Origin: Streptomyces sp. NBC_01237
Lineage (GTDB): Bacteria > Actinomycetota > Actinomycetes > Streptomycetales > Streptomycetaceae
Reading direction: 5' to 3'
DNA: 64,000 bases
NCBI RefSeq assembly: GCF_035917275.1
Contig: NZ_CP108508.1
Coordinates: forward strand, 6,510,001-6,574,000
Shown here: positions 36,115-46,381 of the stretch, in pieces
How the letters are laid out: every line of letters starts with the position of its first letter
Position numbering within the stretch: the first letter of the stretch is position 1
Made by a program: the position numbers and the translations under genes
The notes under the pieces: generated by a model
What the model was told of the DNA's origin: nothing
Databases searched by the model: none
The model's input: only the letters and a program-made list of their open reading frames with translations

Positions 36115-36348
36115 TCAGATGTGGACGACCGGGCAGGTCAGGGTTCTGGTGATGCCGTCCACCTGCTGCACTTTGGCGACCACCATGCGGCCGAGCTCGT
36201 CGACCGTGTCGGACTGGGCCCGCACGATCACGTCGTAGGGACCGGTGACGTCCTCTGCCTGGATAACTCCCGGAATCTTGGCGATGGTCTCGGCGACGAT
36301 CGACGCCTTGCCCACCTCGGTCTGAATAAGGATGTACGCCTGTACCAC
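36115..36348 (-). CDS. Stand-alone Lrp/AsnC ligand-binding (RAM) domain protein
   Basis: A 77-residue protein containing only the RAM effector domain of Lrp/AsnC regulators (MVQAYILIQTEVGKA, PYDVIVRAQS), without the helix-turn-helix. GTG 36348 follows GGAGG at five bases; the upstream open frame is not coding. Such stand-alone domains form rings that bind amino acids and may modulate full-length Lrp proteins. It is divergent from thiL. Confidence 0.9.
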   Translation of the reverse strand: MVQAYILIQTEVGKASIVAETIAKIPGVIQAEDVTGPYDVIVRAQSDTVDELGRMVVAKVQQVDGITRTLTCPVVHI

Positions 36349-36567
36349 GGAACCTCCAGGGCGGCCACGAGGATCATGTGGGGGAAAGGGACGCCACGGT
36401 ATCGCGTTGCCGCGGGCCGCGGGGAGACCTGCGGGCCGTATGACGTCCACAGCGTGGCGTACAGACGACAGAAGTTGACGTATCTCTTGACGGTACCGAC
36501 AGCAGTGACGGCTCGCGACCGGGGGCCCGGACGGGTGTCCGGGGCGATAAATGAGAGGTGAGACTCG

Positions 36568-37539
36568 GTGAAGGGAACCGTGGGCGAGTTGGGGGAGTTC
36601 GGGCTCATCAGAGAGCTCACTTCCCGGCTCACCACCACTCCGGCGGTACGGCTGGGGCCCGGCGACGACGCCGCGGTCGTGGCCGCTCCCGACCGCAGGG
36701 TCGTGGTCAGTACGGACATCCTCCTGGAAGGCCGGCACTTCCGCCGGGACTGGTCGACCGCGTACGACGTCGGACGCAAGGCCGCCGCCCAGAACCTCGC
36801 CGACATCGCGGCCATGGGCGCCGTGCCCACCGCACTGCTCCTCGGTCTCGTCGTCCCCGCCGACCTCCCGGTCACCTGGGCCGGTGAACTCATGGACGGC
36901 CTGCGTGACGAGTGCCAGGTCGCGGGCGCGGCCGTGGTCGGCGGCGACGTCGTCGGCGGCGACACCATCACCGTCTCGATCACCGCCCTCGGCGACCTGC
37001 GCAACCACGAACCGGTGACCCGCTCCGGCGCCCGGCCCGGCGACGTGGTCGCCGTCACCGGCTGGCTCGGCTGGTCCGCCGCCGGATTCGCCGTGCTCTC
37101 CCGGGGTTTCCGCTCGCCGCGCGCCTTCGTCGAGGCCCACCGGCGACCCGAACCGCCGTACCACGCGGGCCCCGCGGCGGCCGGACTCGGCGCCACCGCG
37201 ATGACCGACGTCAGCGACGGACTGGTCGCCGACCTCGGGCACATCGCCGAGGCCAGCAAGGTCCGGATCGATCTGCGGTCCGGCCTCATCGACATCCCCT
37301 CGCAGATGTCCGACATCGGCCAGGCCGTCGGCGTCGACCCGCTCCAGTGGGTGCTCACCGGGGGGGAGGACCACGCGATCGTGGCGACGTTCCCCCAGGA
37401 CGTGAAGCTTCCGGCCCGCTGGAAGGTGATCGGCGAGGTCCTGAACCCCTCCGCACTGCCCCAGGTCACCGTCGACGGGGCGCCCTGGACCAGCAAGGGC
37501 GGCTGGGACCACTTCGGGAACATCGAGGACGCCCAGTAG
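36568..37539 (+). CDS. thiL: Thiamine-monophosphate kinase
   Basis: A 323-residue kinase converting thiamine phosphate to the diphosphate. [34 protein letters not shown] and [14 protein letters not shown] are the AIR-synthase/PurM-like ThiL motifs with metal-binding Asp residues. GTG 36568 begins the gene. thiD follows after about ten bases, so two thiamine genes form an operon. Confidence 0.96.
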   Translation: MKGTVGELGEFGLIRELTSRLTTTPAVRLGPGDDAAVVAAPDRRVVVSTDILLEGRHFRRDWSTAYDVGRKAAAQNLADIAAMGAVPTALLLGLVVPADLPVTWAGELMDGLRDECQVAGAAVVGGDVVGGDTITVSITALGDLRNHEPVTRSGARPGDVVAVTGWLGWSAAGFAVLSRGFRSPRAFVEAHRRPEPPYHAGPAAAGLGATAMTDVSDGLVADLGHIAEASKVRIDLRSGLIDIPSQMSDIGQAVGVDPLQWVLTGGEDHAIVATFPQDVKLPARWKVIGEVLNPSALPQVTVDGAPWTSKGGWDHFGNIEDAQ

Positions 37540-37549
37540 ATTGCCGCGT

Positions 37550-38356
37550 ATGCCGATACGTACCGCCGTACCACCGCGTGTCCTCACCGTCGCCGGATCC
37601 GACTCCGGCGGCGGTGCGGGCATTCAGGCCGACCTGAAGACGATGCTGGCCCTCGGCGTGCACGGCATGAGCGTGCTGACCGCCGTCACCGCCCAGAACT
37701 CCCGCGGCGTCCAGGGCGCCTGGGAGCTTCCGGTGGAAGCCGTCACCGCCCAGTACCGCAGCGTCGTCGACGACATCGGCGTCCAGGCGGTGAAGACGGG
37801 CATGCTCTCGTCGGCCGCCCTGGTCGAGACCGTCGCCGCACTCCTCGCGGGAACCGACGCACCGGTCGTCGTCGACCCGGTGGGCGTCTCCAAGCACGGG
37901 GACGCGCTGCTCGCCGCCGAAGCGCTCGATTCCGTACGGACGAAGCTGCTGCCCGTCGCCACGGTGGCCACCCCGAACCTCGACGAAGTGGCACAGCTCA
38001 CCGGGATCACCGTCACCGGCGAGGCGGACCTGCGCCGGGCCGCCGCCGGAATCCTGGCGTACGGGCCGCGCTGGGTCGTCATCAAGGGCGGTCATCTGCC
38101 GGGCGAGGCCGTGGACCTGCTGACCGACGGCGGCGAGGAGCACTGGCTGCGCGCACCCCGGCACGACAACCGGCACACCCACGGCACCGGCTGCACCCTC
38201 GCCTCGGCCATCGCCTCCGGCCTCGCGCTCGGCCAGGACGTGCCCACGGCCGTGCGGGGCGCGAAGGCGTACGTCACCGGGGCGATCGAGGCCGGATTCC
38301 CGCTCGGCGGCGGCATCGGACCCGTCGACCACGGCTGGCGGACCCGGAAGGGCTGA
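37550..38356 (+). CDS. thiD: Hydroxymethylpyrimidine/phosphomethylpyrimidine kinase
   Basis: A 268-residue ribokinase-like enzyme that phosphorylates HMP and HMP-phosphate. [17 protein letters not shown] opens it; [21 protein letters not shown] and the [11 protein letters not shown] anion hole with catalytic Asp equivalent are present. ATG 37550 is used; TTG 37541 in frame is an alternative. Immediately follows thiL. Confidence 0.96.
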   Translation: MPIRTAVPPRVLTVAGSDSGGGAGIQADLKTMLALGVHGMSVLTAVTAQNSRGVQGAWELPVEAVTAQYRSVVDDIGVQAVKTGMLSSAALVETVAALLAGTDAPVVVDPVGVSKHGDALLAAEALDSVRTKLLPVATVATPNLDEVAQLTGITVTGEADLRRAAAGILAYGPRWVVIKGGHLPGEAVDLLTDGGEEHWLRAPRHDNRHTHGTGCTLASAIASGLALGQDVPTAVRGAKAYVTGAIEAGFPLGGGIGPVDHGWRTRKG

Positions 38357-38456
38357 CCGGGCCGCCGTACCGGCAGGTGCGGTCGGCGGCGGACGGCGGC
38401 CGGACGGCCCTTCCGGTACGTCCGGTACATACGCCGTCCGCCGCCGTGCGGACAGC

Positions 38457-38490
38457 AAAAAGCCGGTCCACCGAGGTGGACCGGCTTTTT
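38457..38490. terminator. Bidirectional intrinsic terminator
   Basis: A 15-bp stem (AAAAAGCCGGTCCAC with its complement) with a CGAG tetraloop, flanked by A5 and T5 tracts. It works in both directions, for thiD (+) and rpmB (-). Confidence 0.92.
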
Positions 38491-38523
38491 GGGCAACCGG
38501 AAGGCTGCGCTACGACGGGAACG

Positions 38524-38709
38524 TCAGCGCGCGACCTTGCCGGCCTTGATGCACGAGGTGCAGACGTTGAGCCGCTTCGGCGTCCGACCGACCACGGCAC
38601 GCACGCGCTGGATGTTGGGATTCCAGCGACGAGACGTACGGCGGTGCGAGTGCGAAATGTTGTTGCCGAAGCCCGGCCCCTTGCCGCAGACGTCGCAGTT
38701 GGCAGCCAC
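38524..38709 (-). CDS. rpmB: 50S ribosomal protein L28 (zinc-binding form)
   Basis: A 61-residue L28. It has the Cys pairs CDVC and CTSC of the zinc-binding C+ form. Streptomyces usually also carry a Cys-free paralogue under Zur control elsewhere; that is family knowledge. [16 protein letters not shown] is conserved. Single gene on the minus strand. Confidence 0.97.
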   Translation of the reverse strand: MAANCDVCGKGPGFGNNISHSHRRTSRRWNPNIQRVRAVVGRTPKRLNVCTSCIKAGKVAR

Positions 38710-38965
38710 GGGTCACTCCAAAGACTTCAGGTGCACTTACAGTGAATTCCGGCGCGCCGGAATCATTTGACTGAAGTGGCGGTACCGGAGGTATGGCCCG
38801 ACTCTCATCGGGCAACCGAAGCAGCATACAACGGCTGCTCCGGAGATACGAAACTACCATGACTGCGCCCGCCGTCCGCCCGCCCCCTGTTCCGGCCGGA
38901 CCCACCACAGGCGGGCTACCCTGCGGTGCAGTCCGCTGCCACGGCCGCTTCAAGGAGGACCATCG

Positions 38966-40645
38966 GTGCCGCAGCTCCCCGACGATCTGGACGCCGTCGC
39001 GGTGCGCACCTGGTGCTCACTGGCCCTGGAGGCCCTCGGCCGGGAACGCGCGGAGATCGACGCGATCAATGTGTATCCCGTCGCCGACGGTGACACCGGC
39101 ACCAATCTCTATCTGACCGTGGAATCCGCGACAGCCGCCGTCGAAGCGGTCTTCGCCGCCCATGAGACCGGCTCGACCGTGCCCGCCGCCGCCGACGCCG
39201 TACGGGCCATGGCGCACGGAGCGCTGATCGGTGCCCGGGGGAACTCCGGCACCATCCTGGCCCAGCTGCTGCGCGGTATGGCGGGGGTGCTGGCCGACGG
39301 CGGTGACGCCGACCGGCTGCGCGAGGCCCTCGCCCGGGCCGCTTCGGCCGCCCGGCAGGCCGTCGCCCACCCCGTCGAGGGCACGGTGCTGACCGTGGCC
39401 ACCGCGGCAGCCGAAGCCGCGCGGGACGCGGGTCCGGGTCTCGTCACGGTGGTGGAGGCGGCGTACGACGGCGCGCGGGCGGCGCTGGAGGCCACCCCCG
39501 GCCAGCTCGCCGTCCTCGGCCGGGCGGGCGTCGTGGACGCGGGCGGGCGGGGGCTCGTCGCCGTGCTCGGCGCGCTGCTGGAGACGGTGTCCGGCCAGGC
39601 GCCGGTACGTCACTCCTGGAGGGTCCCCGCGGTTCCGGCGGCGGGCGGTCCGGACGGCGGGGCGAGCTGCGGCGCGGACAGCGATCCGCGCGGTGGTCCG
39701 GACGACTGCGCGGCCGGCGGGCCGGGGAGCGGCCCCGCCTTCGAGGTGATCTATCTGCTGGAGGCCGACGACGAGGCGGTCGACCGGCTGCGGACCCGGC
39801 TGGACGCACTCGGGGACTCCCTGGTCGTCGTGGGCGGCGACGGGCTGTGGAACGTGCACGTCCATGTCGACGACGCGGGGGCCGCGGTGGAGGCCGGGGT
39901 CGAGGCCGGACGGCCGTACCGGATCCGGATCACCCACTTCGCCTCCGACGGCACCCTCGACGTCCGCCCCCACACGGAGCCCGCCCAGCGTGCCGTCGTC
40001 ATCGTGGTACCCGGCGACGGGCTGGCCGGGCTGTGCGCGGAGGCCGGTGCGACCACCGTGCTCGCGCGCCCCGGCGAACCGCCCGCCAGCGGCGAACTGG
40101 TCGACGCGATCCGCCGCGCCCACGCCCGCGAGGTGGTCCTCCTGCCCAACGACGCGGGGCTGCGGCACACCGCGGGAGCCGCCGCCGAGCAGGCCAGGAC
40201 CGAGGGCGTCCGGGTCGCCCTGATTCCCACCCGGGCGGCGGTCCAGGGCATCGCCGCGCTCGCCGTCCACGAGGCGGACCGCAGCTTCGACGAGGACGTG
40301 GTCGCGATGACGGCGGCGGCGGGGGCGACCCGGTACGCCGAACTGGCCGTCGCCGAACGGCAGTCGTGGACCATGGCCGGCATCTGCCAGGCCGGTGACA
40401 TCCTCGGCCTGATCGACGGGGACGTCGCCGTCATCGGCACCGACGTGCCCACGACGGCCCGCACCGTACTGGACCGGATGCTGGCGGCGGGCGGCGAACT
40501 GGTCACCCTGGTCCTCGGCGAGGATGTGCCGGACGCCCTGGCGGAGGCGCTCGCGGAGCATGTGCGCGAGGGGTATCTGGCCGTGGACACCGTGGTCTAC
40601 CGGGGCGGGCGCCAGGCGGCACCGATGCTGATCGGCGTGGAGTAG
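38966..40645 (+). CDS. DAK2/DhaL-domain protein, FakA-like
   Basis: A 559-residue protein. The N-terminal DhaL domain has the nucleotide/metal motif VYPVADGDTGTNLYLT, ARGNSGTILAQLLRG and HPVEGTVLTVATAA. A middle domain (FEVIYLLEADDEA...) and a C-terminal domain resemble FakA, the ATP-binding subunit of fatty-acid kinase, which works with a DegV-like FakB. No FakB is adjacent. A 35-residue Gly/Asp-rich insertion follows the DhaL domain. The next gene is recG. Confidence 0.88.
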   Translation: MPQLPDDLDAVAVRTWCSLALEALGRERAEIDAINVYPVADGDTGTNLYLTVESATAAVEAVFAAHETGSTVPAAADAVRAMAHGALIGARGNSGTILAQLLRGMAGVLADGGDADRLREALARAASAARQAVAHPVEGTVLTVATAAAEAARDAGPGLVTVVEAAYDGARAALEATPGQLAVLGRAGVVDAGGRGLVAVLGALLETVSGQAPVRHSWRVPAVPAAGGPDGGASCGADSDPRGGPDDCAAGGPGSGPAFEVIYLLEADDEAVDRLRTRLDALGDSLVVVGGDGLWNVHVHVDDAGAAVEAGVEAGRPYRIRITHFASDGTLDVRPHTEPAQRAVVIVVPGDGLAGLCAEAGATTVLARPGEPPASGELVDAIRRAHAREVVLLPNDAGLRHTAGAAAEQARTEGVRVALIPTRAAVQGIAALAVHEADRSFDEDVVAMTAAAGATRYAELAVAERQSWTMAGICQAGDILGLIDGDVAVIGTDVPTTARTVLDRMLAAGGELVTLVLGEDVPDALAEALAEHVREGYLAVDTVVYRGGRQAAPMLIGVE

Positions 40646-40696
40646 CCGACCCGTGTCGTGGCGCCCGGCGGACATTTGTCAGTGGCGTGGTGTGCA

Positions 40697-42916
40697 ATGG
40701 AACGCGTGTCTGCGTTCGATGAACCCCTCAAGAAGCTGCTCGGCGGAGCCACCGCGAAGGTGATGGCCGAACACCTCGACCTGCACACGGTCGGTGATCT
40801 GCTGCACCACTACCCGCGGCGGTACGAGGAGCGCGGTCAGCTCACGGCGCTGGCCGACCTCCCGCTCGACGAGCATGTGACGGTCGTCGCGCAGGTCGCC
40901 GACGCCCGGATCATGGTGTTCAACAACGGCCGGGGCAAGCGCCTCGAAGTGACCCTGACCGACGGCAGCGGCCGCCTCCAGCTGGTCTTCTTCGGCCATG
41001 GCGTCCACAAGCCGCACAAGGAACTCGTGCCCGGCCGCCGGGCGATGTTCGCGGGCAAGGTCTCCGTCTTCAACCGCAAGATGCAGCTCGCCCACCCCAC
41101 GTACCAGCTGCTGGACGCGGCGGACGCGGACGAGGCGACGGAGGCGGTGGACGCCTTCGCCGGGCGGCTGCTGCCCATCTACCCGGCCTGCAAGCAGCTC
41201 GACTCCTGGCGGATCGCCAAGGCTGTGGACGCCGTGCTGCCCAGTGCGCGGGACGCCGTCGACCCGCTGCCCGGGTCGCTGCGCGAGGGGCGCGGCTTCA
41301 CCCCGCTGCCCGAGGCGCTGCTCAAGGTCCACCGCCCGCAGACCAGGGCGGACATCGCGGACGCCAGGGAGCGGCTGAAGTGGGACGAGGCGTTCGTCCT
41401 CCAGGTCGCGCTCGCCCGCAGACGGTACGCCGACACCCAACTCCCGGCGGTGGCAAGGAAATCCGTCCCCGGCGGGCTGCTCGACGCCTTCGACGCCAAG
41501 CTGCCCTTCACCCTCACCGAAGGCCAGCAGAAGGTCACCGGCGAGATCTTCGGGGACCTGGCGACCGAGCATCCGATGCACCGCCTCCTCCAGGGCGAGG
41601 TCGGCAGCGGCAAGACCATGGTCGCCCTGCGCGCCATGCTGACCGTCGTCGACGCCGGCGGCCAGGCCGCCATGCTCGCGCCCACCGAGGTTCTCGCCCA
41701 GCAGCACCACCGGTCCATCACCGAGATGATGGGCGAGCTGGCCGAGGGAGGCATGCTCGGCGGCTCCGACCGGGGCACCAAGGTCGTTCTGCTCACCGGC
41801 TCCATGGGAGTCCCGGCCCGGCGGCAGGCACTGCTCGACCTGGTCACCGGCGAGGCCGGGATCGTGATCGGCACACACGCGCTGATCGAGGACAAGGTGC
41901 AGTTCCACGACCTGGGCCTGGTCGTCGTCGACGAGCAGCACCGCTTCGGAGTGGAGCAGCGCGACGCCCTGCGCTCCAAGGGAAAACAGCCGCCCCACCT
42001 GCTCGTCATGACCGCCACCCCCATCCCCCGTACGGTCGCGATGACGGTCTTCGGTGACCTGGAGACCTCCGTACTGGACCAGCTCCCGGCCGGACGCTCA
42101 CCGATCGCCACCCATGTCGTCCCCGCCAAGGACAAGCCCCACTTCCTCAGCCGCGCCTGGGAACGGGTCCGTGAGGAGGTCGAGAACGGCCACCAGGCGT
42201 ACGTCGTCTGCCCCCGCATCGGCGACGACGCCGACGAGGCGGCCGAGAAGAAGAAGGGCAGGAAGGCCAAGGAGAAGGCCGCCGAGGACGACGGGGAGAA
42301 GCGGCCGCCGCTGGCCGTGCTGGAGATCACCGAGGAGCTGCGCGGGGGCGCGCTGGCCGGACTGCGGATCGAGGTGCTGCACGGCAGGATGCACCCCGAC
42401 GACAAGGACGACGTGATGCGCCGCTTCGCCGCGGGCCAGGTCGATGTGCTGGTCGCCACGACCGTCATCGAGGTCGGGGTCAACGTCCCCAACGCCACGG
42501 CCATGGTGATCATGGACGCCGACCGGTTCGGCGTATCCCAGCTGCACCAGTTGCGCGGACGTGTCGGCCGGGGCTCGGCCCCCGGGCTCTGCCTGCTGGT
42601 CAGTGAGGCCCACGAGGCCAGTCCCGCACGGGCCAGGCTCGCCGCCGTGGCCGCCACCCTCGACGGCTTCGAGCTCTCCCGGATCGATCTGGAACAGCGC
42701 CGTGAGGGCGACGTCCTCGGCCAGGCACAGTCCGGCGTCCGCTCCTCCCTGCGGATGCTCACCGTCATCGACGACGAGGAGGTCATCGCCGCCGCCCGCG
42801 AGGAGGCCGTGGCGGTCGTCGCCGCCGACCCGGAGCTGGAACACCTGCCTGACCTGCGCATCGTGCTGGACGCGCTGCTGGACAAGGAGCGCGAGGAATA
42901 CCTGGACAAGGGATGA
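40697..42916 (+). CDS. recG: ATP-dependent DNA helicase RecG
   Basis: A 739-residue helicase remodelling stalled forks and Holliday junctions. The N-terminal wedge/OB domain is followed by helicase motifs I (GEVGSGKT), II as DEQH, III (TATPIPRT), V (VIEVGVNVPNA) and VI (QLRGRVGRG). A Lys/Glu-rich stretch (EKKKGRKAKEKAAEDDGEK) is inserted between motifs IV and V. ATG 40697 is used; GTG 40706 is possible. Confidence 0.96.
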   Translation: MERVSAFDEPLKKLLGGATAKVMAEHLDLHTVGDLLHHYPRRYEERGQLTALADLPLDEHVTVVAQVADARIMVFNNGRGKRLEVTLTDGSGRLQLVFFGHGVHKPHKELVPGRRAMFAGKVSVFNRKMQLAHPTYQLLDAADADEATEAVDAFAGRLLPIYPACKQLDSWRIAKAVDAVLPSARDAVDPLPGSLREGRGFTPLPEALLKVHRPQTRADIADARERLKWDEAFVLQVALARRRYADTQLPAVARKSVPGGLLDAFDAKLPFTLTEGQQKVTGEIFGDLATEHPMHRLLQGEVGSGKTMVALRAMLTVVDAGGQAAMLAPTEVLAQQHHRSITEMMGELAEGGMLGGSDRGTKVVLLTGSMGVPARRQALLDLVTGEAGIVIGTHALIEDKVQFHDLGLVVVDEQHRFGVEQRDALRSKGKQPPHLLVMTATPIPRTVAMTVFGDLETSVLDQLPAGRSPIATHVVPAKDKPHFLSRAWERVREEVENGHQAYVVCPRIGDDADEAAEKKKGRKAKEKAAEDDGEKRPPLAVLEITEELRGGALAGLRIEVLHGRMHPDDKDDVMRRFAAGQVDVLVATTVIEVGVNVPNATAMVIMDADRFGVSQLHQLRGRVGRGSAPGLCLLVSEAHEASPARARLAAVAATLDGFELSRIDLEQRREGDVLGQAQSGVRSSLRMLTVIDDEEVIAAAREEAVAVVAADPELEHLPDLRIVLDALLDKEREEYLDKG

Positions 42917-43045
42917 CGGGGCCGCGCGGGCGGCGGACGGACCGGGGAGGAGGCGCGAAGGCCGGGGCGGGCCCGACGCCATATCGTGGGAGCACGGCAC
43001 ACGCACGCCCTGTGTGCCGCCCCGCGACCCGAGGACCAGACACCC

Positions 43046-43630
43046 ATGACCCGCGTGATCGCCGGCTCGGCCGGCGGACGCCGCCTGGCCGTCCCGCCCG
43101 GCACCGGCACCCGCCCCACCTCCGACCGCGCGCGTGAGGGCCTGTTCTCCACGTGGGAAGCGCTCCTCGGCACCCTCGAAGGCATCCGCATCGCCGACCT
43201 GTACGCCGGGTCCGGCGCCGTCGGCCTCGAAGCGCTCTCCCGCGGCGCCGTCCACGCGCTGCTCGTCGAAGCCGACGCGAAGGCCGTCCGCACCGTGCGG
43301 GACAACGTCCGCACGCTCGGCCTGCCAGGCGCCGAGGTCCGTACCGGCAAAGCCGAACAGATCGTGACAGGACCGGCGCCCACGGACCCCTACGACGTCG
43401 TCTTCCTCGATCCCCCGTACGCCGTCACCGATGGCGATCTTGGCGAGATCCTGCTCACACTCCGTGCTCAGGGCTGGCTCACGGGCGATGCACTCGTCAC
43501 CGTGGAACGCAGCACCAGAGGCGGAGAATTCGGCTGGCCCGAAGGATTCGAGCCCCTGCGGGCCCGCCGCTACGGCGAGGGAACGCTTTGGTACGGTCGC
43601 GCCGCCTCTACGTGCGAAGACGCACGATGA
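43046..43630 (+). CDS. rsmD: 16S rRNA (guanine-966 N2)-methyltransferase
   Basis: A 194-residue SAM-dependent methyltransferase. [14 protein letters not shown], the SAM loop [16 protein letters not shown] and the catalytic DPPY motif (FLDPPYA) identify RsmD. ATG 43046 is chosen; the frame is open 60 bases upstream without signals. Its stop overlaps the coaD ATG (ATGA). Confidence 0.95.
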   Translation: MTRVIAGSAGGRRLAVPPGTGTRPTSDRAREGLFSTWEALLGTLEGIRIADLYAGSGAVGLEALSRGAVHALLVEADAKAVRTVRDNVRTLGLPGAEVRTGKAEQIVTGPAPTDPYDVVFLDPPYAVTDGDLGEILLTLRAQGWLTGDALVTVERSTRGGEFGWPEGFEPLRARRYGEGTLWYGRAASTCEDAR

Positions 43631-44136
43631 CCGGACCGGAGAGCGAGGGAATCAGGGTGCGCCGCGCCGTCTGTCCGGGGTCCTTCGACCCCATCACCAA
43701 CGGACATCTCGACATCATTGGCCGAGCCTCGAAGCTGTACGACGTCGTGCACGTCGCGGTGATGATCAACCAGTCCAAGAAGGGCCTCTTCACGGTGGAC
43801 GAGCGGATCGAACTGATCCGTCAGGTCACCGCCGACTTCGGCAACGTCGAGGTCGAGTCCTTCCACGGCCTGCTGGTCGACTTCTGCAAGCAGCGCGAGA
43901 TCCCGGCGATCGTGAAGGGCCTGCGGGCCGTGAGCGACTTCGACTACGAGCTTCAGATGGCCCAGATGAACAACGGCCTCTCCGGTGTCGAGACGCTCTT
44001 CGTGCCGACCAACCCCACGTACAGCTTCCTGTCGTCGTCCCTGGTCAAGGAGGTCGCGACCTGGGGCGGCGACGTCACCCACCTGCTGCCGCCGGTGGTC
44101 CACGACGCCCTCATCGCGCGCCTCGGCGAGCAGTGA
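43627..44136 (+). CDS. coaD: Phosphopantetheine adenylyltransferase
   Basis: A 169-residue enzyme of CoA synthesis. The nucleotidyltransferase signature [13 protein letters not shown] and the end motif near [16 protein letters not shown] are diagnostic. ATG 43627 overlaps the rsmD stop by four bases, the usual rsmD-coaD coupling. About ten residues precede the normal N-terminus. Confidence 0.97.
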   Translation: MTGPESEGIRVRRAVCPGSFDPITNGHLDIIGRASKLYDVVHVAVMINQSKKGLFTVDERIELIRQVTADFGNVEVESFHGLLVDFCKQREIPAIVKGLRAVSDFDYELQMAQMNNGLSGVETLFVPTNPTYSFLSSSLVKEVATWGGDVTHLLPPVVHDALIARLGEQ

Positions 44137-44233
44137 GCGACTGACGGACCGTCACCAGGTGTCGGGCGGGAGCCGACTGGCCTTACAGTCGTCCCGTCCG
44201 GCTCCAACAGCAGCAGAGAGTGGCGAGCACACG

Positions 44234-45352
44234 GTGGACGTGCAGAAGAAGCTCGACGAGATCGTCGAAGCGGTCGGGAACGCCCGCTCCATGCCCATGT
44301 CGGCCTCGTGCGTGGTCAACCGCGCCGAGCTGCTCGCGATGCTCGAAGAGGTGCGGCAGGCCCTGCCCGGCTCGCTGGCCCACGCCCAGGAGCTCATCGG
44401 CGACCGTGAGCAGCTGGTCGAGCAGGCCCGTCAGGAGGCCGAGCGGATCATCGAGTCCGCCCACAGCCAGCGCGGCTCGCTGGTCTCCGACACGGAGGTC
44501 GCCCGGCAGTCCCGGGGCGAGGCCGACCGCATCCTCTCCGAGGCGCGCCGGGAGGCCGACGAGGTCCGGGCCGACGCCGACGAGTACGTCGACAGCAAGC
44601 TCGCCAACTTCGAGGTCGTCCTCACCAAGACCATCGGCTCCGTGGACCGCGGCCGGGAGAAGCTGCTGGGACGCGGCCAGGGCCTGGACGAGCAGGGCTA
44701 CCAGGACCCGGACTTCGCCGAGGCGCCCGAGCGCAGCGCCGACCCGGCCACGCTCCAGCGCCGGGCCGACGAGTACGTCGACACCAAGCTCGGTGCCTTC
44801 GAGGCGGTGCTCGCCAAGACCCTGGAAGCGGTCGGCAGGGGCCGGCAGAAGCTGCACGGCCGGGTGGCCAGCGACGACCTCGGCGCGCACATGGCCGCCC
44901 AGGACGCCGCGGGCGGCCAGGGCCACACCAGCGACGCCGACTATCTGGCCGGTCTCGCCGAGCTCGCCACCCCGGACCCGCGCCAGGTGCCCCAGCCGTC
45001 GCCGCAGCCCCAGCAGCCGCACTTCCCGGCCCAGGCGCAGCCCGAGCCACAGGTCGAGCCGCAGTACGCGCAGGCGTACGGCTACCAGGAGCAGCCGTAC
45101 CAGCAGGACGCCTACGGCTACCAGCAGCAGCCCGACCCGTACGCCGCCTATCAGCAGCAGGGTTACGACCCCGCTCAGCTACAGGCGCAGCAGCAGCCCC
45201 AGCAGGTCCAGCAGGACTACGGGTGGCCGCAGCAGCCCGCCCAGCCGCCCGCCCCGGCCCCGCAGGGCGAGAGCGCACTGGACGAGACCAGCCTCTTCGA
45301 CACGAGCATGATCGATCTGGAGCAGCTGCGCCGCTACGAACAGGGCCGCTGA
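44234..45352 (+). CDS. Coiled-coil protein, DivIVA/ATP-synthase-b-like
   Basis: A 372-residue protein. The first 190 residues are a long coiled coil with two related segments, each containing RADEYVD..KL..FE.VL.KT (DEYVDSKLANFEVVL and DEYVDTKLGAFEAVL). The C-terminal 130 residues are Gln/Pro/Tyr-rich and disordered, ending LDETSLFDTSMIDLEQLRRYEQ. It is usually annotated as a cell-division-initiation or F0-b-like protein in this locus. A role in polar growth is plausible but unproven. GTG 44234 is the start. Confidence 0.85.
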   Translation: MDVQKKLDEIVEAVGNARSMPMSASCVVNRAELLAMLEEVRQALPGSLAHAQELIGDREQLVEQARQEAERIIESAHSQRGSLVSDTEVARQSRGEADRILSEARREADEVRADADEYVDSKLANFEVVLTKTIGSVDRGREKLLGRGQGLDEQGYQDPDFAEAPERSADPATLQRRADEYVDTKLGAFEAVLAKTLEAVGRGRQKLHGRVASDDLGAHMAAQDAAGGQGHTSDADYLAGLAELATPDPRQVPQPSPQPQQPHFPAQAQPEPQVEPQYAQAYGYQEQPYQQDAYGYQQQPDPYAAYQQQGYDPAQLQAQQQPQQVQQDYGWPQQPAQPPAPAPQGESALDETSLFDTSMIDLEQLRRYEQGR

Positions 45353-45520
45353 CGCACGGTGCCGGGCCCCGGTCCGGGTGCCCGCCTTCGGCTCCGGCCC
45401 GGATTGGGTGCTGAGCGGTACGTCAAGTATCCTGGCTCTTCGGTCGCGCGTAGATCCGCGATCCCGGCTGCCCGTTTCGACTCCGGACCGGGTCGGCCCC
45501 TCCGATGCAGCACGACGCAC

Positions 45521-46186
45521 ATGATCGCGAAAGCAGGAAAAGCCCTGAACGGCCACCTCGACCACCGAAACCCCCTCGTGTTCGATACGCACGAGCTGGG
45601 TCGGCGTCCCGGTGCCCTCAAGCGGCTGACCCGCTCGGTCGAGGCACCGAAGGATCTGGGTATCGACGGCGTCATCGGTGTGCCGGAAGGCGCACCCGTG
45701 GTGCTGGACATCCGCCTCGAGTCGGTCATGGAAGGGGTGCTTGTCACAGGCACCGCCCGTGCGTCGGCCGAGGGGGAGTGCGTAAGGTGTCTGGAGCCGC
45801 TGACCGTAGAGGTCGAAGCGGACTTCCAGGAGATGTTCTCGTACCCTGACGCCGATGACCGGGGCCGCAGCAAAGCGGCGGACCCGGCCGACGACGCCGA
45901 GGACGACGAGGACGTGTTCTTCCTTGAGGACGGCTTGTTCGACCTCGAGTCAGTGCTGCGTGACGCGGTAGTGCTCGCACTGCCCATGCAGCCGGTGTGC
46001 AAGGAGACCTGCGCCGGCCTGTGTTCCGAATGCGGAATCAGGCTGGACGAGAATCCCGGCCACCACCACGACGCCGTCGACATTCGTTGGGCGGCACTGC
46101 AAGGACTCGCCGAGACCGTTCAGGACGGCGAGAAGGACAACATGGGCGGCGCCGAACCTGGCGTCGACGAGAAGCAGGAGAAGTAG
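45521..46186 (+). CDS. DUF177 (YceD) protein
   Basis: A 221-residue YceD-family protein. CVRCLEPL and a second CxxC pair region ([11 protein letters not shown]) suggest zinc binding; the middle is very acidic. YceD proteins are nearly always encoded just before rpmF and are tied to 23S rRNA accumulation; here rpmF follows after two bases. The ATG at 45521 is my choice, without a strong ribosome site; the conserved part begins about ten residues later. Confidence 0.9.
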   Translation: MIAKAGKALNGHLDHRNPLVFDTHELGRRPGALKRLTRSVEAPKDLGIDGVIGVPEGAPVVLDIRLESVMEGVLVTGTARASAEGECVRCLEPLTVEVEADFQEMFSYPDADDRGRSKAADPADDAEDDEDVFFLEDGLFDLESVLRDAVVLALPMQPVCKETCAGLCSECGIRLDENPGHHHDAVDIRWAALQGLAETVQDGEKDNMGGAEPGVDEKQEK

Positions 46187-46188
46187 CC

Positions 46189-46362
46189 GTGGCTGTTCCG
46201 AAGCGGAAGATGTCGCGCAGCAACACGCGCCACCGCCGGTCGCAGTGGAAGGCTGCGGTCCCCACCCTGGTTTCGTGCGAGCGTTGCCAGGAGCCGAAGC
46301 TCCAGCACATTGCGTGCCCGAGCTGCGGCACCTACAACAAGCGCCAGGTCCTCGAGGTCTGA
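46189..46362 (+). CDS. rpmF: 50S ribosomal protein L32
   Basis: A 57-residue L32 with the CxxC...CxxC zinc motif (CERCQEP and CPSCG) and the N-terminus [22 protein letters not shown] 46189, directly after the DUF177 stop, with CAGGAG upstream. rnc begins 20 bases later. Confidence 0.97.
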   Translation: MAVPKRKMSRSNTRHRRSQWKAAVPTLVSCERCQEPKLQHIACPSCGTYNKRQVLEV

Positions 46363-46381
46363 GCGGCTGGTGAGAGGCCCG